This document shows, in pieces, positions 18,444 to 30,544 of a stretch of DNA of 64,000 nucleotides; position 1 is the first letter of the stretch; each line of letters begins with the position of its first letter. This stretch comes from Stentor roeselii (taxonomy: Eukaryota > Ciliophora > Heterotrichea > Heterotrichida > Stentoridae). The DNA lies in the NCBI GenBank assembly GCA_006503475.1, contig RSEH01000112.1, forward strand, positions 62,001 through 126,000, read 5' to 3'. The notes beneath the pieces were generated by a model, which saw nothing but the letters and a program-made list of their open reading frames with translations, was not told the origin of the DNA and did no database searches. The position numbers and the translations under genes were made by a program.

Positions 18444-20264
18444 AAATAGTTGATTATAAGAGTAGATAATATAATTGATTAAGTAATCTCTTGAGTGAAT
18501 TTCCTGATCCATGCTAATTAACAATTATAAAATTCAATCTGTAGTCGTGATATTTGAGGTAATTTTTTTTAAAGTGTTAAAGTATAACGATCAACACTTT
18601 CTTTAATATTTACAAACCTATGCTCTTTTCATAATGAAAGGTATTATTTTAAAACAGTTTGAAGTATTATAAATAATCATAAGGTATATTTATCATTTTT
18701 CTAAAATAGTTGATGTTTTTGACTGATTTTCGATACTTAATTTGTTCTGAAATTTAAGTGATTCTATAGCTAGAAAGAAGTTATAAGAATTGATTATTGA
18801 AGCAGCCGGGTTATAGTGTCGTTGATGATAAATTAAAACTTTACCATGATTGTATATAAATTAAATAAATGGTTGCCTGATCGATACTTTGCGTTTTTAA
18901 GACAATTATATTATTCCTATTGTAATCTTAAAGAGATTATATAGTAATGGCTTGAGTAAATCAAACTAAAAATAAGTGATAGATTTTATTTATTACTTAT
19001 CCTAATCACGTCATTGGAATTCAAAGCATTTATTTTTTATTTGAAGGTTCATTAGTTTTCTATTTATTTAACCTATAGTAATATATGCGCTGAATAAAGT
19101 GGGGAATACCAGGACGAAAGTTTTATAACTTTACGAAGCTGCACACTATCTTATGTTCATAATTCACTACCTAGTCAAATTAGAAATACTTAAAGCTTAA
19201 TAATATCTCTACTTAAATCAATCTATCCAATCATCTAATGGTTCAAAATATACCTATTTAACTTTTCGAAAATTTCAAAGTCGTCTTGAACTATAGGTTC
19301 AGATAAAGGAATATTGAGTCTTGAGGTTTGAAACCATCTAATATACTTTTCTTTTCTGTTTCTTTATCTTTCAGCAGTGTCCATTAGAATTATTAAAAAT
19401 TCCGAATCGAGATTTGAGGTTTTTCATCATATTTATGTTATTTTATTCTTTGCTTTTTCATATTCCCTTGCTGCATCTCTAGAAGAATGGGCTTATCTTG
19501 AAATTGACAAATTTAAGCTTTTGATTTATCGTTGATTTAACATATATCATTTCAGATTCATGATAATGCCACTTTTTGATAGTATTTTTCAATAATTGGA
19601 AAATTTTCAGCTGCAACCTTGCTTTATACGGATCTGAGCACTTTAGATAGATTTAAATCATTAAAATTTAAATTTGGAACTTTTTCTGAAATCTGCATAT
19701 TTTATGCAGTTGGTAACTTTACAAGGCCCCAAATTTTCAACAACAACTATGAATAAACATTTCGAGATTGATGATTTTCAATAGTTTGTCTTACTGGTGT
19801 TATAGTATTTGTGTATTTTCACTTGCATAAAAAAATATGATCCTCAGGCAAGATTTTGTAAAATTATCTGAAAAATTAGGTACAGGGATCAAATAATCAT
19901 ATACAGTATTTTAGTTAATTAAATTGTATTAAAGCAGTACCTCTTTTTCTTAAGATTAAGGATAATTTGAAAATTAGACTTCCCAATGTACCAGCGATTT
20001 ATAAACCAAATAACTTTAAATAATCAGATTTATAAGTATTTTGAATATAATAAACGTCTATTAATATCTTTTCAATCTTTTAAAGCAATTCATTTCTTTA
20101 AAAACTATTAAGAGTTAACTAAATCCTATATATCACAAGGTAAATGATCTAATTGATAAAAATTTCATATTATTTCTTTCTTAATACAAATCAACATATT
20201 TTTCTTTTTACTCTAGTTATCTATATGCTTTTTCCTATATTTAATCAGGTCTATTGAAATAAAA
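18444..20264. other. long AT-rich spacer
   Basis: 1.8 kb without a supported protein gene. It includes a box C/D snoRNA-like candidate at 18815-18888. Nothing else was recognised. Confidence 0.5.
18815..18888 (+). ncRNA. candidate box C/D snoRNA
   Basis: A C-like box TTGATGA (18822-18828) and a D box CTGA (18877-18880) are 48 nt apart and flanked by a 7-bp terminal stem, AGTGTCG (18815-18821) with CGATACT (18882-18888), with one G-U pair. An internal ATGATTG could be a C' box. The purine expected at the start of the C box is a T, and I could not identify a guide target, so this is a weak candidate. Confidence 0.25.
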
Positions 20265-23026
20265 ATGAATTTGGAAAATAGTGCTTCAGACTCTGATGAT
20301 TATAAAAAAAATTATAAACTCATGAGTAAAACTTACAACATTTCATTAAAAAAAGATTTATCTGAATCAAAGTATTCTCCTAAAAAGTCCAAATTAAAGG
20401 AAATTCCTACTTCAGAAATAAATCAGCAATCCTTTGAATGTTTAGATAATATTTCAGATATTGAAGTAAGATCTAAAAATCATCAAGAACTAACAATAAA
20501 TATAGAAAATATCGATAATCAAGCAATAGTTAAATCAGGTTCACATAAAAAAAAGTTCTGCTATTTATTCATCATTTTAGTCATTTTTGCAGTTTTGGCC
20601 TGCGTTCTCAGTCTGACCTTGACAGATGATAAAACATCAAAATCAAAGAAAATATCATCAGGCGAGCTATATCTGATGAAATCTTACTCAAAGTCTACTG
20701 TTTTAAGTAAGAAAAATGGGAATGCGACTGCCGATCAGTCAGTTGATAACAATTCAACATTCACGATAGTAGTTTATAACATGACAGAAGAAAATATGTT
20801 TTTCATGCTAATCGAAGGAAACTTTTATTTTGTGTACGAAGAGGATAATATAAACATCGACTTAAATGTTTTAGACGAAAATAATTATTTGTTAGTCGAA
20901 TCTGACCCAAAAAAAGGCGAAATAAATAAAATAGCTTACCCGAATCAATTAACTTCGGAAAAAGCAGAGTTTTATGTTCCTTTTATTAAGGCGTTTATTG
21001 TCAATTACCAAAAAATCGAAGAAAAAGACAATTTAGAGGATTTTGGTAAGGATAAAATGAAAAAGTCGATTGACCAAGATGAAGAGTTTTTTTATATGAA
21101 GAAAAGCTTTGAAAGTGATAAAATTAAAGGAAAAATAATTTTTGATAAAGAGTCAAAACTAGCAGATTTCAAAGATGTTCAAATGGAAAACTCGATTAGA
21201 CAACAAGTTGATAAAAAAGACCTGAAAGTTAAGAAAAGTGAGATATTTTTAAAGGTTGAATTTAAATTATTTGCTAAATCTGAATTCGAGATAGAAATAA
21301 GTATCAACAATCAGATTGAAGCGATCATTAAAGAAGCGCCTGGGAAATTAAATGATGAAAAACTTGATTCAATCTCAGATTTTATTGGAAAAAGAAGATT
21401 TCAACTTTTAGATGAAAGTGAAGAGAACGAGGAACAAAAAGATAGTGAAGATAAAAATAGAAGGAGTTTGAATGATGAGCTTTTGATAATAAAGGAACAA
21501 GTTATTACTGATATATTTGGAAATCTGCTAAAATTAAATATAAAAATTGATAAAAATCCTGGAAATAAATATTTTGATGCATTTCTCATATTAGATAACT
21601 TTTTTGAATATAAAGTCTGTCAAGGAATGCTACCTGGAGCAGCTATAAAGAATATTCAACAGATTTTTGAGTTAAAAAGCTATTTTAATTCAATGTCTCA
21701 GAATATGTTAATGAATGTTCAGGATTATTTTACAGAAATGAAAAGTGTTAACAAACTAATCATCAATGAAACATCATCAATAAGTCTCATAAATAAAAAT
21801 TTGAGTATTAAGAGAAAAAATTATCTAATTCAAATCGAAAATTTTTTGGAAAACCTTTCAACAGGCATTTCATTTGAAGGGTTCTCTGAATCAATACTTA
21901 AAGAATTCATTTCAGATCATGAAAATGTAGTTTTTGGGATCATTCAAACGTCATCAAAAATCGTTAACATATCTGAATCAATTGTAGACCTAGAAGAAAA
22001 ATCGAAAAAGAATCAGAGTTATTGTTGAATTACTCATATACTTATAATGAATTACCAGGAATATTATATTATGACTTGAATCAAGAAGAACTGCTTAAAT
22101 TTAATAAATTCATTAAAAACAAAGTAGAAATTGAATCATATTTGAAGCTTTCTTCATATGAACATGATTTCGTCTTAGAAGATATTATAATACAGACTGA
22201 TTACTATAAAAACAATTTCAAAAGATATTTTAGTATGTTAAATGAACGATTAGTAGAGACTTGTTCATCATATAACAAATATATCAACCAAAATTTTCTT
22301 GAACCAATAAACTGTACAGAAATTGAAGAGCTTGTTAACATAACTCAAGAAGATTCCATTTCAAATTTAGACCTAGCTGTCGGCAACTTATTCAACACAA
22401 GACTAGATGAATTAATAGAGAATACAATAAATACAAGTTCTTCTCGTATGGAAAATGCTTTCCTAACCTTGTCAAACCTGACTGATTACATGAGATTCAA
22501 GGACTACTCTTTATTTTGTAACTATACTCAAGTTCCTAGAATACTAATGACTGTCAAAGTTCCTGCGGGATATTCAGTCAATGTTCCAATTGATATAGAA
22601 TTTCCTACTTCATGGTTCAATTATTTTCTTGTGAATGAAACTCAAACCTCTGTTAACGCTAGTCTTGAAAGTCAATTAAAAATCAAAGGATCTGCAGTGT
22701 TGTCTACAGCGAATTATGAAATTGGAGCATTTTATGATGCAGCTTTGATATTAATTATGGTTTATGAAATCGGGTTTATTTTTTCTAGTTTGGAATTATT
22801 TAATCAGGGATATCAAATCACCCGTATAAACAGAAACACATTTTTATATTATAAACAATATATAGTAAATATTGTTCAAGAGTGCTGGAATGACTTATGT
22901 GGACGAAAATGTCGATCAGTTGATAAATCTTACTGGACAAATAAAATTTATACAATTGATCAAAATCAAGTAAATGGAACGCTTTTATGGAATTACCTCC
23001 CACAAGAGACATTTACTTTAATATAG
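20265..23026 (+). CDS. large single-pass membrane glycoprotein, copy A (split between two frames)
   Basis: A paralogue of the next gene. It encodes a charged cytoplasmic region (residues 1-96), a transmembrane span near 98-119 after HKKKF, then a long Asn/Ser-rich ectodomain with many N-x-S/T sites. Shared landmarks are SGELYLMKSYSK, NNSTFTIVVYN, LIEGNF, CQGMLPGAA, and a C-terminal Cys/Trp module ECWNDLCGRKC...SYW. One frame runs 20265-22028; a second is open from 21977 and runs to the TAG at 23026, continuing the similarity. No GT..AG segment of 14-17 nt explains the switch, which falls in A-runs near 21996-22010. Either a recent mutation or an assembly error is likely. No known family was recognised. 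Confidence 0.7.
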
Positions 23027-23508
23027 CTATAGAATTTTTTAGGATAAATATGATGAGTGTCTATTTTCAACTATTCATTAGTATATAATCATATTATCAA
23101 TCAATAAAAAATAAGTCTCTCAATCTTAATATTAACGAGCAGGTTCTAATCTACGTTATCCTCGTAAATTTATCAAGTTTCTTTTTAAAACACCACTAAA
23201 TTCTTATTTACTCTTTAATCAAATAATTATAACTAAAATTTCTCGAAAAAAACTCATTAAGATTTTAGGAATTCCAGATTTAAAACTACTTCATATATTC
23301 ATTCAAATTTAAAAACCTCGAAAAGTCCAAAAAAAACTTAATATCCATCTTATAATATTTTAATCTATAAAGTTTAACAAAAAACAGAAAAATCATCAAG
23401 ACCTAAATTTTCTCTAATTATTGTAAAAAATACAATAATAATTAAAAGTTCATCCGACTCCAACAAATCCTTATAAATCAATCCAATATCACAATTTTTC
23501 TTATAAAT
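23027..23508. other. AT-rich spacer between the two large glycoprotein genes
   Basis: 482 bp, no feature seen except a TTATAAAT directly before the next start codon. Confidence 0.5.
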
Positions 23509-26187
23509 ATGAACTTGGAGCCTGGATTTCAACTCTCTGAATATGAACCAACAAATCCGGTGTTTACGAGAAGACCAACAGCTTCAATTGAAACCCTAGA
23601 ACAAAAATCTGCAACTAAAGACAGTCAAGAAATAAAATTTCCTATATCAAAGAAATTTCTGAACATCTCCATGATAATCTCGTTGCTTGGAATCATCGCG
23701 ATTTCTCTTTTAATAAATCTTTCAATAGACAGTTCTCAAGTGATAATAACCCAAAATCTATCAGCAGGAGATCTTTACATTCTAAATTATACATCAAGAA
23801 CTGTGGTCACAACAAGTCAAAATGACTCTTCGAATGTGACTCAAGAAGTAGCAGGTAACTCAACCTTTACAGTTTTGGTTTTAGGACTCAAAGAGGGAAA
23901 CCTTTCTTTTATATTTGCTGAAGGTAACTATTCTTCAAATTTCAGTAATCGATTGAATGAAAATCAAATTGACATCTTTGGCATAAATAATTATTTTTTA
24001 GTTGACTCTGATTATCAGAGTGGAGAAATAACTAGAGTTCGTTTCCTGAATTTGATGACGATTAATTATGTTGAGTCAATTATTCCTTTTATCAAAGGTT
24101 TTTTAGTTAACTACAACAAAATAAATAATGAAGAAAATGGAGGGGATGAAGAACAAACTTGGAAAAAAAGTTTTACTAAATCCGAGTCTTTAACAGAAAA
24201 TAATAATTTTTATATATTTCGACAGAATTTTATAAATAAAGAATCACTTCAAGCGAGAGTCACTTCAGATGATTATTCAAAAAAAGGTTATTTGAAAAAT
24301 ATTGAAGCTGAAAACTGGATCAATCAATACATAGATAAAAAAACTATGAAACTTAGTATGATTGAATCTTATCTAAGAGCTGATTTAAAGATGCTTAATT
24401 CTGAAGAAAAATTCGGCAGATTCGAAGTTTATTCAGAAGTCCAGATTTATCAAGAAAAATTTAAAATATCGAAAAATTTTATAAAAATTCTTGTCAATAA
24501 TATTGTTCAAGGAAATTTCTCAGTTTTAGAAGAATCTGATCAAGAAAATGAATCAGAAGGTGAAAATCGAAGTCTTCAAACTAATTTTGTTAAAGTTGCA
24601 GAAAAACCTTTGCTAGATGTTTTTGGAAAAAAACTTAATACCATCTACATAGTCTCAAATTCAAGCAATAATTTCACTATCAGTAAAATCTTGAAATTTG
24701 AGGGTTTTTTTGAAAAAGAAATTTGCAAAGGCTTGTTACATGAAGAAGCTTCAAGTAAAATAAAAAATTTCATCACATTGAAAAACTTATACGAATCTCA
24801 ATCAGATTTAATAAAAAAGTCTGTTTTAGCTTTATCATCAAATATAAAAAATTCAACTAATTTACTTAAACAATTATATTCAAAAATTTCAATGACTAGA
24901 ATTAACTTTGAATATGAAAAAAATAATGTAAAAACTCGCATAGATACATTTTTAAATGATATTAACAAGAATTATACGATTAATTCTGAAAATGCTAGTT
25001 CTTATGAGTCAAGAAGGATTGAATTTGAAATGTTTGAAGATGATTTATTTGATTCATTTTTGGAGCTATATGATATATTAACAATTGATATTCTAGACAA
25101 GCATAAATCTATGGATCTATTTAAAAGTAATGCCCTAAACAACGTTATCGATATAAATAAAAAATCTGAAGCACTAATTGAAATAAAAAATAATATCAAT
25201 ACAAAAAAAAAAATAAATTCTCTCAACAAAGATGCACCTTTAAATGATTTTATGAACTTTTATAAGAGAAGAATAGAATCTGATGATTTACTTAGAGAAG
25301 CTGAAAATGATTATAATTTTACTCAGGAAATTTTAAGTAATGAAAAAAATAACTTAACAAAAGATTCTGAAGATTTTTACAATTTTCTGTTAGAATCTTT
25401 GAGAAACTGTTGCCAGTTAATGAATAAATTTGAAATCGAAAACAAATTATTACAAACTGAATGTGAAGATGCCTTGATGATTATTGATGAAGAGCAATAC
25501 TTAAATAAACTCGAATTGTTTGCACTAAGTCTGGAAAATATTAACCCAAAAGAAGAAATGCTTGAAAATATTAAGAATTCTAATTTTACATTACAACAAT
25601 ACCTGACACCTACTTTTATAAAAAATCAAAACTTAGTTGAAGATTTTCTGACGATCAAGAATTATTTTATGAAGTGTGAAGGTTCATCTTCTCAGACTTT
25701 TCAAGTAAATATTCAGTTTCCGTATGAATCTAGCATAACTGTGCCAATCACTGTAAATGTTAGCACAATGAATCAAAATATGTTATCTACGAATAATGTA
25801 TCGACTTTAGCAAATTCAATGATTGAGGAATCAATAAGTTTGAAATACTCTGGATCTGTTTCAAAAGGGGACTATGAAGTTATTGTCAATCATGATGCAC
25901 TTATTTTATTGTCTATTTTATATCAAATTGGATATAGCTTTACGTTGTTTAACTTCATTCATAATGGCACTCAAATCAGTAAAACTGTTAGAAATTTAAG
26001 TATTAGATATAAAAAAATATTAAGAAGTTCGCATGAGCATTGCTGGTTTGATGCTTGTAGAGGAAATAGATGCGAAACTCATTATGAATCATATTGGAGT
26101 GATTATCAGTATAGCACTGAACCGACTTTCTCGTCGAATTCTGAAGAATGGCTATTTTTCCCATATGGACAACTTACAGCTATCTAG
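23509..26187 (+). CDS. large single-pass membrane glycoprotein, copy B
   Basis: 892 residues, intact. Type II layout: 50 polar residues, one hydrophobic span near 51-71 (MIISLLGIIAISLLIN), then an ectodomain of about 820 residues with many N-glycosylation sequons (NYTS, NDSS, NVTQ, NSTF, NLSF). Landmarks match copy A: AGDLYILNYTSRTVV, NSTFTVLVLGL, CKGLLHEEA, DALILLSILYQIGYSF, and the C-terminal HCWFDACRGNRC...SYW module with paired Cys. A middle helical stretch (residues 440-700) may be coiled coil. The LYILNYTSRT opening faintly recalls lipid-transfer lipoprotein N-termini, too weak to use. A surface or secretory-granule role is inferred from topology only. Stop TAG. Confidence 0.85.
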   Translation: MNLEPGFQLSEYEPTNPVFTRRPTASIETLEQKSATKDSQEIKFPISKKFLNISMIISLLGIIAISLLINLSIDSSQVIITQNLSAGDLYILNYTSRTVVTTSQNDSSNVTQEVAGNSTFTVLVLGLKEGNLSFIFAEGNYSSNFSNRLNENQIDIFGINNYFLVDSDYQSGEITRVRFLNLMTINYVESIIPFIKGFLVNYNKINNEENGGDEEQTWKKSFTKSESLTENNNFYIFRQNFINKESLQARVTSDDYSKKGYLKNIEAENWINQYIDKKTMKLSMIESYLRADLKMLNSEEKFGRFEVYSEVQIYQEKFKISKNFIKILVNNIVQGNFSVLEESDQENESEGENRSLQTNFVKVAEKPLLDVFGKKLNTIYIVSNSSNNFTISKILKFEGFFEKEICKGLLHEEASSKIKNFITLKNLYESQSDLIKKSVLALSSNIKNSTNLLKQLYSKISMTRINFEYEKNNVKTRIDTFLNDINKNYTINSENASSYESRRIEFEMFEDDLFDSFLELYDILTIDILDKHKSMDLFKSNALNNVIDINKKSEALIEIKNNINTKKKINSLNKDAPLNDFMNFYKRRIESDDLLREAENDYNFTQEILSNEKNNLTKDSEDFYNFLLESLRNCCQLMNKFEIENKLLQTECEDALMIIDEEQYLNKLELFALSLENINPKEEMLENIKNSNFTLQQYLTPTFIKNQNLVEDFLTIKNYFMKCEGSSSQTFQVNIQFPYESSITVPITVNVSTMNQNMLSTNNVSTLANSMIEESISLKYSGSVSKGDYEVIVNHDALILLSILYQIGYSFTLFNFIHNGTQISKTVRNLSIRYKKILRSSHEHCWFDACRGNRCETHYESYWSDYQYSTEPTFSSNSEEWLFFPYGQLTAI

Positions 26188-26779
26188 TTTTAGTTAATTT
26201 TAGAAATATTATTCGATTGGAGTAAAATAATGATCCAGAATTAGTTTAGTAGGATTTAATTATTTAAAAATTTTTACGTTAAATCCTTTAAATTATATAC
26301 GATTCTTATAGCTTCTTTGACTGAGAACAGTAAAGAAGTAAATTTTGTCTTTAGCACCAGATAATTACAAATATATTACAGAAAATTCTTAATTGTTGAT
26401 ATAAAGTTTAAATTAATTATTTGATTACACACTAAAGAAAAAAAACACGGATTACTTATAAAAACAGAGTTAATTATCAAGAAAATTTTCGATTTTCTTA
26501 GTTTCACTTAACTTATTTAATATTCGGGGATTATTTTTCTAGTTATTCCATAAAAATATCTTTTAAAATATGATTGAAAGTATTGAATGATCGTCTAAAA
26601 CTTTTCAGCAAGTATTAATCAGCCTTTACGTTTTTAGATGGTATTATGATTATTAAAGTTAATTTAATCATCACCTAATCATCCTCGAATCCATAATCAT
26701 AATGAATCTAATCCCTTAAATAATCCAAACAAGTCTTATAAATAGGAAAGCATTATTATTCCTTTCATATATATAAAAT
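26188..26779. other. AT-rich spacer
   Basis: 592 bp; nothing recognised except the TATATATAAA just before the next start. Confidence 0.5.
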
Positions 26780-27160
26780 ATGCTTGTAGCTGAAGAAGAC
26801 AGAAGAATCAATCAAGAAGATGCCAAAAATAAATTATTTACATATTCTTGCATATTTTCTTTCATAGGTGGATTTTTAGTCACTACTTGGCTTCATCTTA
26901 TACTTGGAATTATTGGAATATTGCTTTCTATCACAGGATTTTTTGGTTTTCTATCTCTTTTAACTTACAGTATAATCATTCTCAAGATTTACGAATTTTC
27001 AATTATTTGTCTTACAGGAATTGCATGTTTCATGTGTTTTTTTAGTTTCATTATGGATTTTGCTATTATTCCCTTATGGGTCTCAAACAAACTACGGGAA
27101 AACTGCAAGAATTTCTCTGATGTCATTAGGTTTAGAAATCAAATGATTTTATTAGACTAG
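26780..27160 (+). CDS. short member of the tetraspan array (member 2)
   Basis: 126 residues with hydrophobic segments near 24-37, 39-62 and 64-97. It has the size and layout of the array genes but lacks the fourth span and keeps only one loop cysteine (RENCKN near the end). It could be a shortened, still expressed paralogue or a decaying copy; the stop (TAG) is followed by non-coding-like AT-rich DNA. The start is preceded by TATATATAAAAT. Similarity to the other members is by position, topology and loop, so membership is an inference. Confidence 0.55.
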   Translation: MLVAEEDRRINQEDAKNKLFTYSCIFSFIGGFLVTTWLHLILGIIGILLSITGFFGFLSLLTYSIIILKIYEFSIICLTGIACFMCFFSFIMDFAIIPLWVSNKLRENCKNFSDVIRFRNQMILLD

Positions 27161-27643
27161 ATTAAATTGCTTTAAGTATAAAATGCTACAATTAAATCAA
27201 GTATTCGAAGGTAATTTAAATAATAAATAAAATCTCTATTTCTATAAATCACAGTTTGGGAATATTTTATTCATCTAAGAATGATGATATATATTGATTT
27301 GTAATTTTGTATTTATCAATCTAGTTGTATTTTTAAATCTGAGGTACTATTAACAGTGAATCTAGTTATTTCAATGACTATTGAAATATTTTACTTAAAT
27401 TGTATCAATCTGCTATTTTATTAAGAGCATAGGCAACCTACTACGTTTTAGCATAAGGAAGAATCAAATATTCAATGAGTGAAAGCAAGTTTTATAATTT
27501 TCATCATAATAATACCAACTTTACAAGAATAGATGATAAACCCTTTACTCAATTTTGATCAGAGTTAATAACAGTTAAATTCGAACACTTCAATCTCAGT
27601 ATTGATTAAAAATCAAATTCAAAGTCTACATTAATCTCTTATA
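27161..27643. other. AT-rich spacer
   Basis: 483 bp; nothing recognised. Confidence 0.5.
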
Positions 27644-28159
27644 ATGAATTTTATCGAACATGGACATATCAAGCATGATGTCAATCAAGGAGATCACAAG
27701 ATGAACCTAATGATTGATAACCTTATAATCATGAGCCTAAGTGTCATAATGCTGATAATCAACTCAGTCTATGGAATTATCAACTTTTCAAGCTTAAGTG
27801 GCCCGATTCTTTATTTCAGTACAGGCTTTTTTGGATTATCTTACATTAGGAGCAGAGAAGACACCACTTTAATCATCTACGAGATTTTTATTTACGCTGA
27901 ATTTTTTTTCAACACTGTTGTAATGTTTTACTTGACTTTTCTTCTAATTGGTTCCTTTTTTCTAAGTGAATCTCTTAAGTGCGAGGAAAAAGATGAAATA
28001 TGTCTTTCTCTTGATGATTCCCTCTGGACTGCCAAATATATTTTGATTGTTAGTGATTTTGCATGTGTTGGGGTATTAGTATTGATGTATTTTACCTTGT
28101 TACACTTCAAAAGATTTAATAAAGAGAGACAAGGCAATGATTACATCAGACATTATTAG
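27644..28159 (+). CDS. four-pass membrane protein, tetraspan array member 3
   Basis: 171 residues. It has a His-containing N-terminus (EHGHIKHDVNQGDHK), four hydrophobic spans, the family motif YFSTGFFGLSYIRSREDTT after span 2, and a loop LKCEEKDEICLSLDDS with the conserved Cys pair. The last cytoplasmic piece, LLHFKRFNKERQGNDYIRHY, parallels LSHF(N/K)K(V/F)E(H/A)DR(K/Q)SHHY in members 5 and 6. This clearly places it in the same family. Function is unknown. Stop TAG. Confidence 0.8.
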   Translation: MNFIEHGHIKHDVNQGDHKMNLMIDNLIIMSLSVIMLIINSVYGIINFSSLSGPILYFSTGFFGLSYIRSREDTTLIIYEIFIYAEFFFNTVVMFYLTFLLIGSFFLSESLKCEEKDEICLSLDDSLWTAKYILIVSDFACVGVLVLMYFTLLHFKRFNKERQGNDYIRHY

Positions 28160-28918
28160 TAGTTAAACTTTAGAATCGTTTATAGATAGTTCTTTGAAAA
28201 TATGATGAATTTTTGAGGTCTACTTGTATTTGAATAATTAGAAATGCTTTATTATTATAAAATATCTATATTGATAGTAACATAATTTGATTGATTTATC
28301 TTAGGTAGCTTTTTGATATTAACTATCATTATCAATCTATTTTCTTTATCAAAAGTCTGTGGATGATACTAAAGGGTAATTTAAGTAACCCTAATTCATT
28401 AAGATTTCTCTATTTCAAGAAAATATTCAATTTTATCTATTAGAGCCTAAAACAATAATATTTACATTTCGATACTAAAACTTCTTTTTTTTTGTGAGGC
28501 ACAAAAGAAAAATTTCAAATAATAACTTGATTACTAAACTTTCAATAAGCATACTAAATATCAGTCCTCGAATCGAAGTCAGGTTTATTTTAAGAAAAAA
28601 TATAGGAACAACCAAGAATATCTACAAGTTAATAGATTTGTTATGAAATCTATAGAATTAAAAACGATTATAATTAACTTGCATTGCCTTGAACTTTATA
28701 ACCTTTGAAATTATGTGATCGATAGAAGATAAAATATTTTTTTTTAAAAATTTTATCCGATAACTAATTTTATCAGGACAAAGCTTTATTCTTATTATAA
28801 TATCTTTTATATACTTAAATTAAAGAGTAATCGATTCAATAGTTCATCTTTTCCTTACTCTTTGGTAAAAAATAAATCAAACCTACAAATACAATAATAA
28901 ATTACTAAGTCTATATAA
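28160..28918. other. AT-rich spacer
   Basis: 759 bp; nothing recognised apart from TATATAAATG spanning the next start. Confidence 0.5.
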
Positions 28919-29440
28919 ATGGCGACTTTTAAGCACAAGAATTCCTACCTTGCTATGGAAACTCAAAATTATGATAAAAGACTTATAATAGAAAATGTTT
29001 TAATCATAATCTTTGGAGTTTTGATGCTGATCTGAGATCTTTCCTTTAATGACCTCATTCCCCTTACATTTACCATTCCGATTATGAACATTTTTATCGG
29101 AATAGCCGGCCTGATTTATACCAAGTTCAATGAAGACACTCAACTAACAATCTTCCTCATTTCAATTTTTGTCGGGATCACAGTAAACTTCGTTTTGTTC
29201 ATGTTTTTAAGTTTAGTCATCTTTCTCTCTATTTTTGGATTTTTCAACAGAAATTGCCCACATGATGAAACTGAATCTTGCAGAAATAATGATATTGATC
29301 TGATAATGATGAATCTTGCCTTAATTGTTATCATTTTATTCTCTTTAGGAGTGATTTCTTTGATTCTTGTGGTGCATTTCGACTTGAATGAATCTGAGGA
29401 AATAAGAAAGGGGGATCATTTCGAAAAGATTAAAATTTAG
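28919..29440 (+). CDS. tetraspan array member 4, with an in-frame TGA at codon 39
   Basis: From ATG 28919 (in TATATAAATGG) to TAG 29440 the frame is open over 174 codons except for one TGA at 29033-29035. Similarity to the paralogues holds on both sides: IIIFGVLMLI before, and FTIPIMNIFIGIAGLIYTKFNEDTQ after (compare GPVLYMATGALGLSYLKYKEDT). The loop has the Cys pair RNCPHDETESC. Total length, 522 nt, equals members 1 and 5, and no 15/16-nt intron covers the TGA. It is either a recently disabled gene or a case of UGA being read through; UGA means Trp in the related genus Blepharisma. A shorter product could start at Met 29084. Confidence 0.6.
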
Positions 29441-30544
29441 TTAAGTTATTAAATCATACTTGAAAACTTATAGTTAGCTAATGATTCAAATTAAGATTTC
29501 TTCTACTGGATAAAAAGCTGAATATTTCAAAAGGAAATTTTATGTATTAAGATATTTTCTATGATAGGGATTAGAATACTTTAAAGTTGTTTGAATTAGA
29601 ACTTTTTATTGGACAGTCAAGATTTATATAAGGCTTGTCTCATCAAAAATTGCTTTTATATTTCATCAGTTCTACAATAAACATAAGAAACTTCTGCGCT
29701 TTGCATTAAGTATAAACATATCATTATGATTTACTGATTTGAGATGATCTATTCAAATATCAAAGTAACTGATGATATTTCTAGTGAATAATTTAATCGT
29801 TAATTTACGATTCAAGAGAATTTATCAAATCTACTATATATATAATAGAATTCATTAATCAAAATCTTGCCTATGGTCTTCAAGTTCATCACATGAAAGA
29901 ATTATAATTAAAATTTTCACGATTTTTCTCTTAGGTTAATTATTATCTTATTTTTACTCAAATATACTCAATTTCCCTAATTTAAATTCTAAATTTTACG
30001 CATCTGGGACTACCTTTTCAATATTCAGTACTTAATAATCGGTAATTGTCTGATATGTTCATATCTGCTATTTTTATGAGCTAAGCTTTGCATATTTCGA
30101 TATTTATTCAAGAATAAACAGAAAATCACTGTTGAAATTAGGATTGAATCTTTTAAACGAAAGTCTTAGAACTTAATATATGAATTGATCAAATCAAGAA
30201 CATAAAACTAAAAAAAGTATCATATTTTTATGAAAGGTAGTTTAGGAATACCTAGCAGGTATTTCCTCAAAAATTCTAGAGTAAGTATCATACCAGATCT
30301 ATTCTTCAAATAATTAAATAATAATCAATTTCAATAATCAATATTGAAACTATTCTTGCAGTTTTTATCAAAGATATTAGCGTCAAAAAATACTTTAAAC
30401 AATATTAAAATACCTTAATACTATCATCAACACTAATTCTTTAACATAAAATAATTCTATCAAAAATTTATATCTATCACTTTGAACATAATTTCCTAAT
30501 AAAATGAAATCAAACTAATAAAATATATTCCAATACAAAAATAA
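29441..30544. other. AT-rich spacer
   Basis: 1.1 kb; nothing recognised. Confidence 0.5.

Noticed and set aside
27281-27342. Another C/D snoRNA-like pair (ATGATGA...CTGA)
   Set aside because: The flanks cannot form a closing stem.
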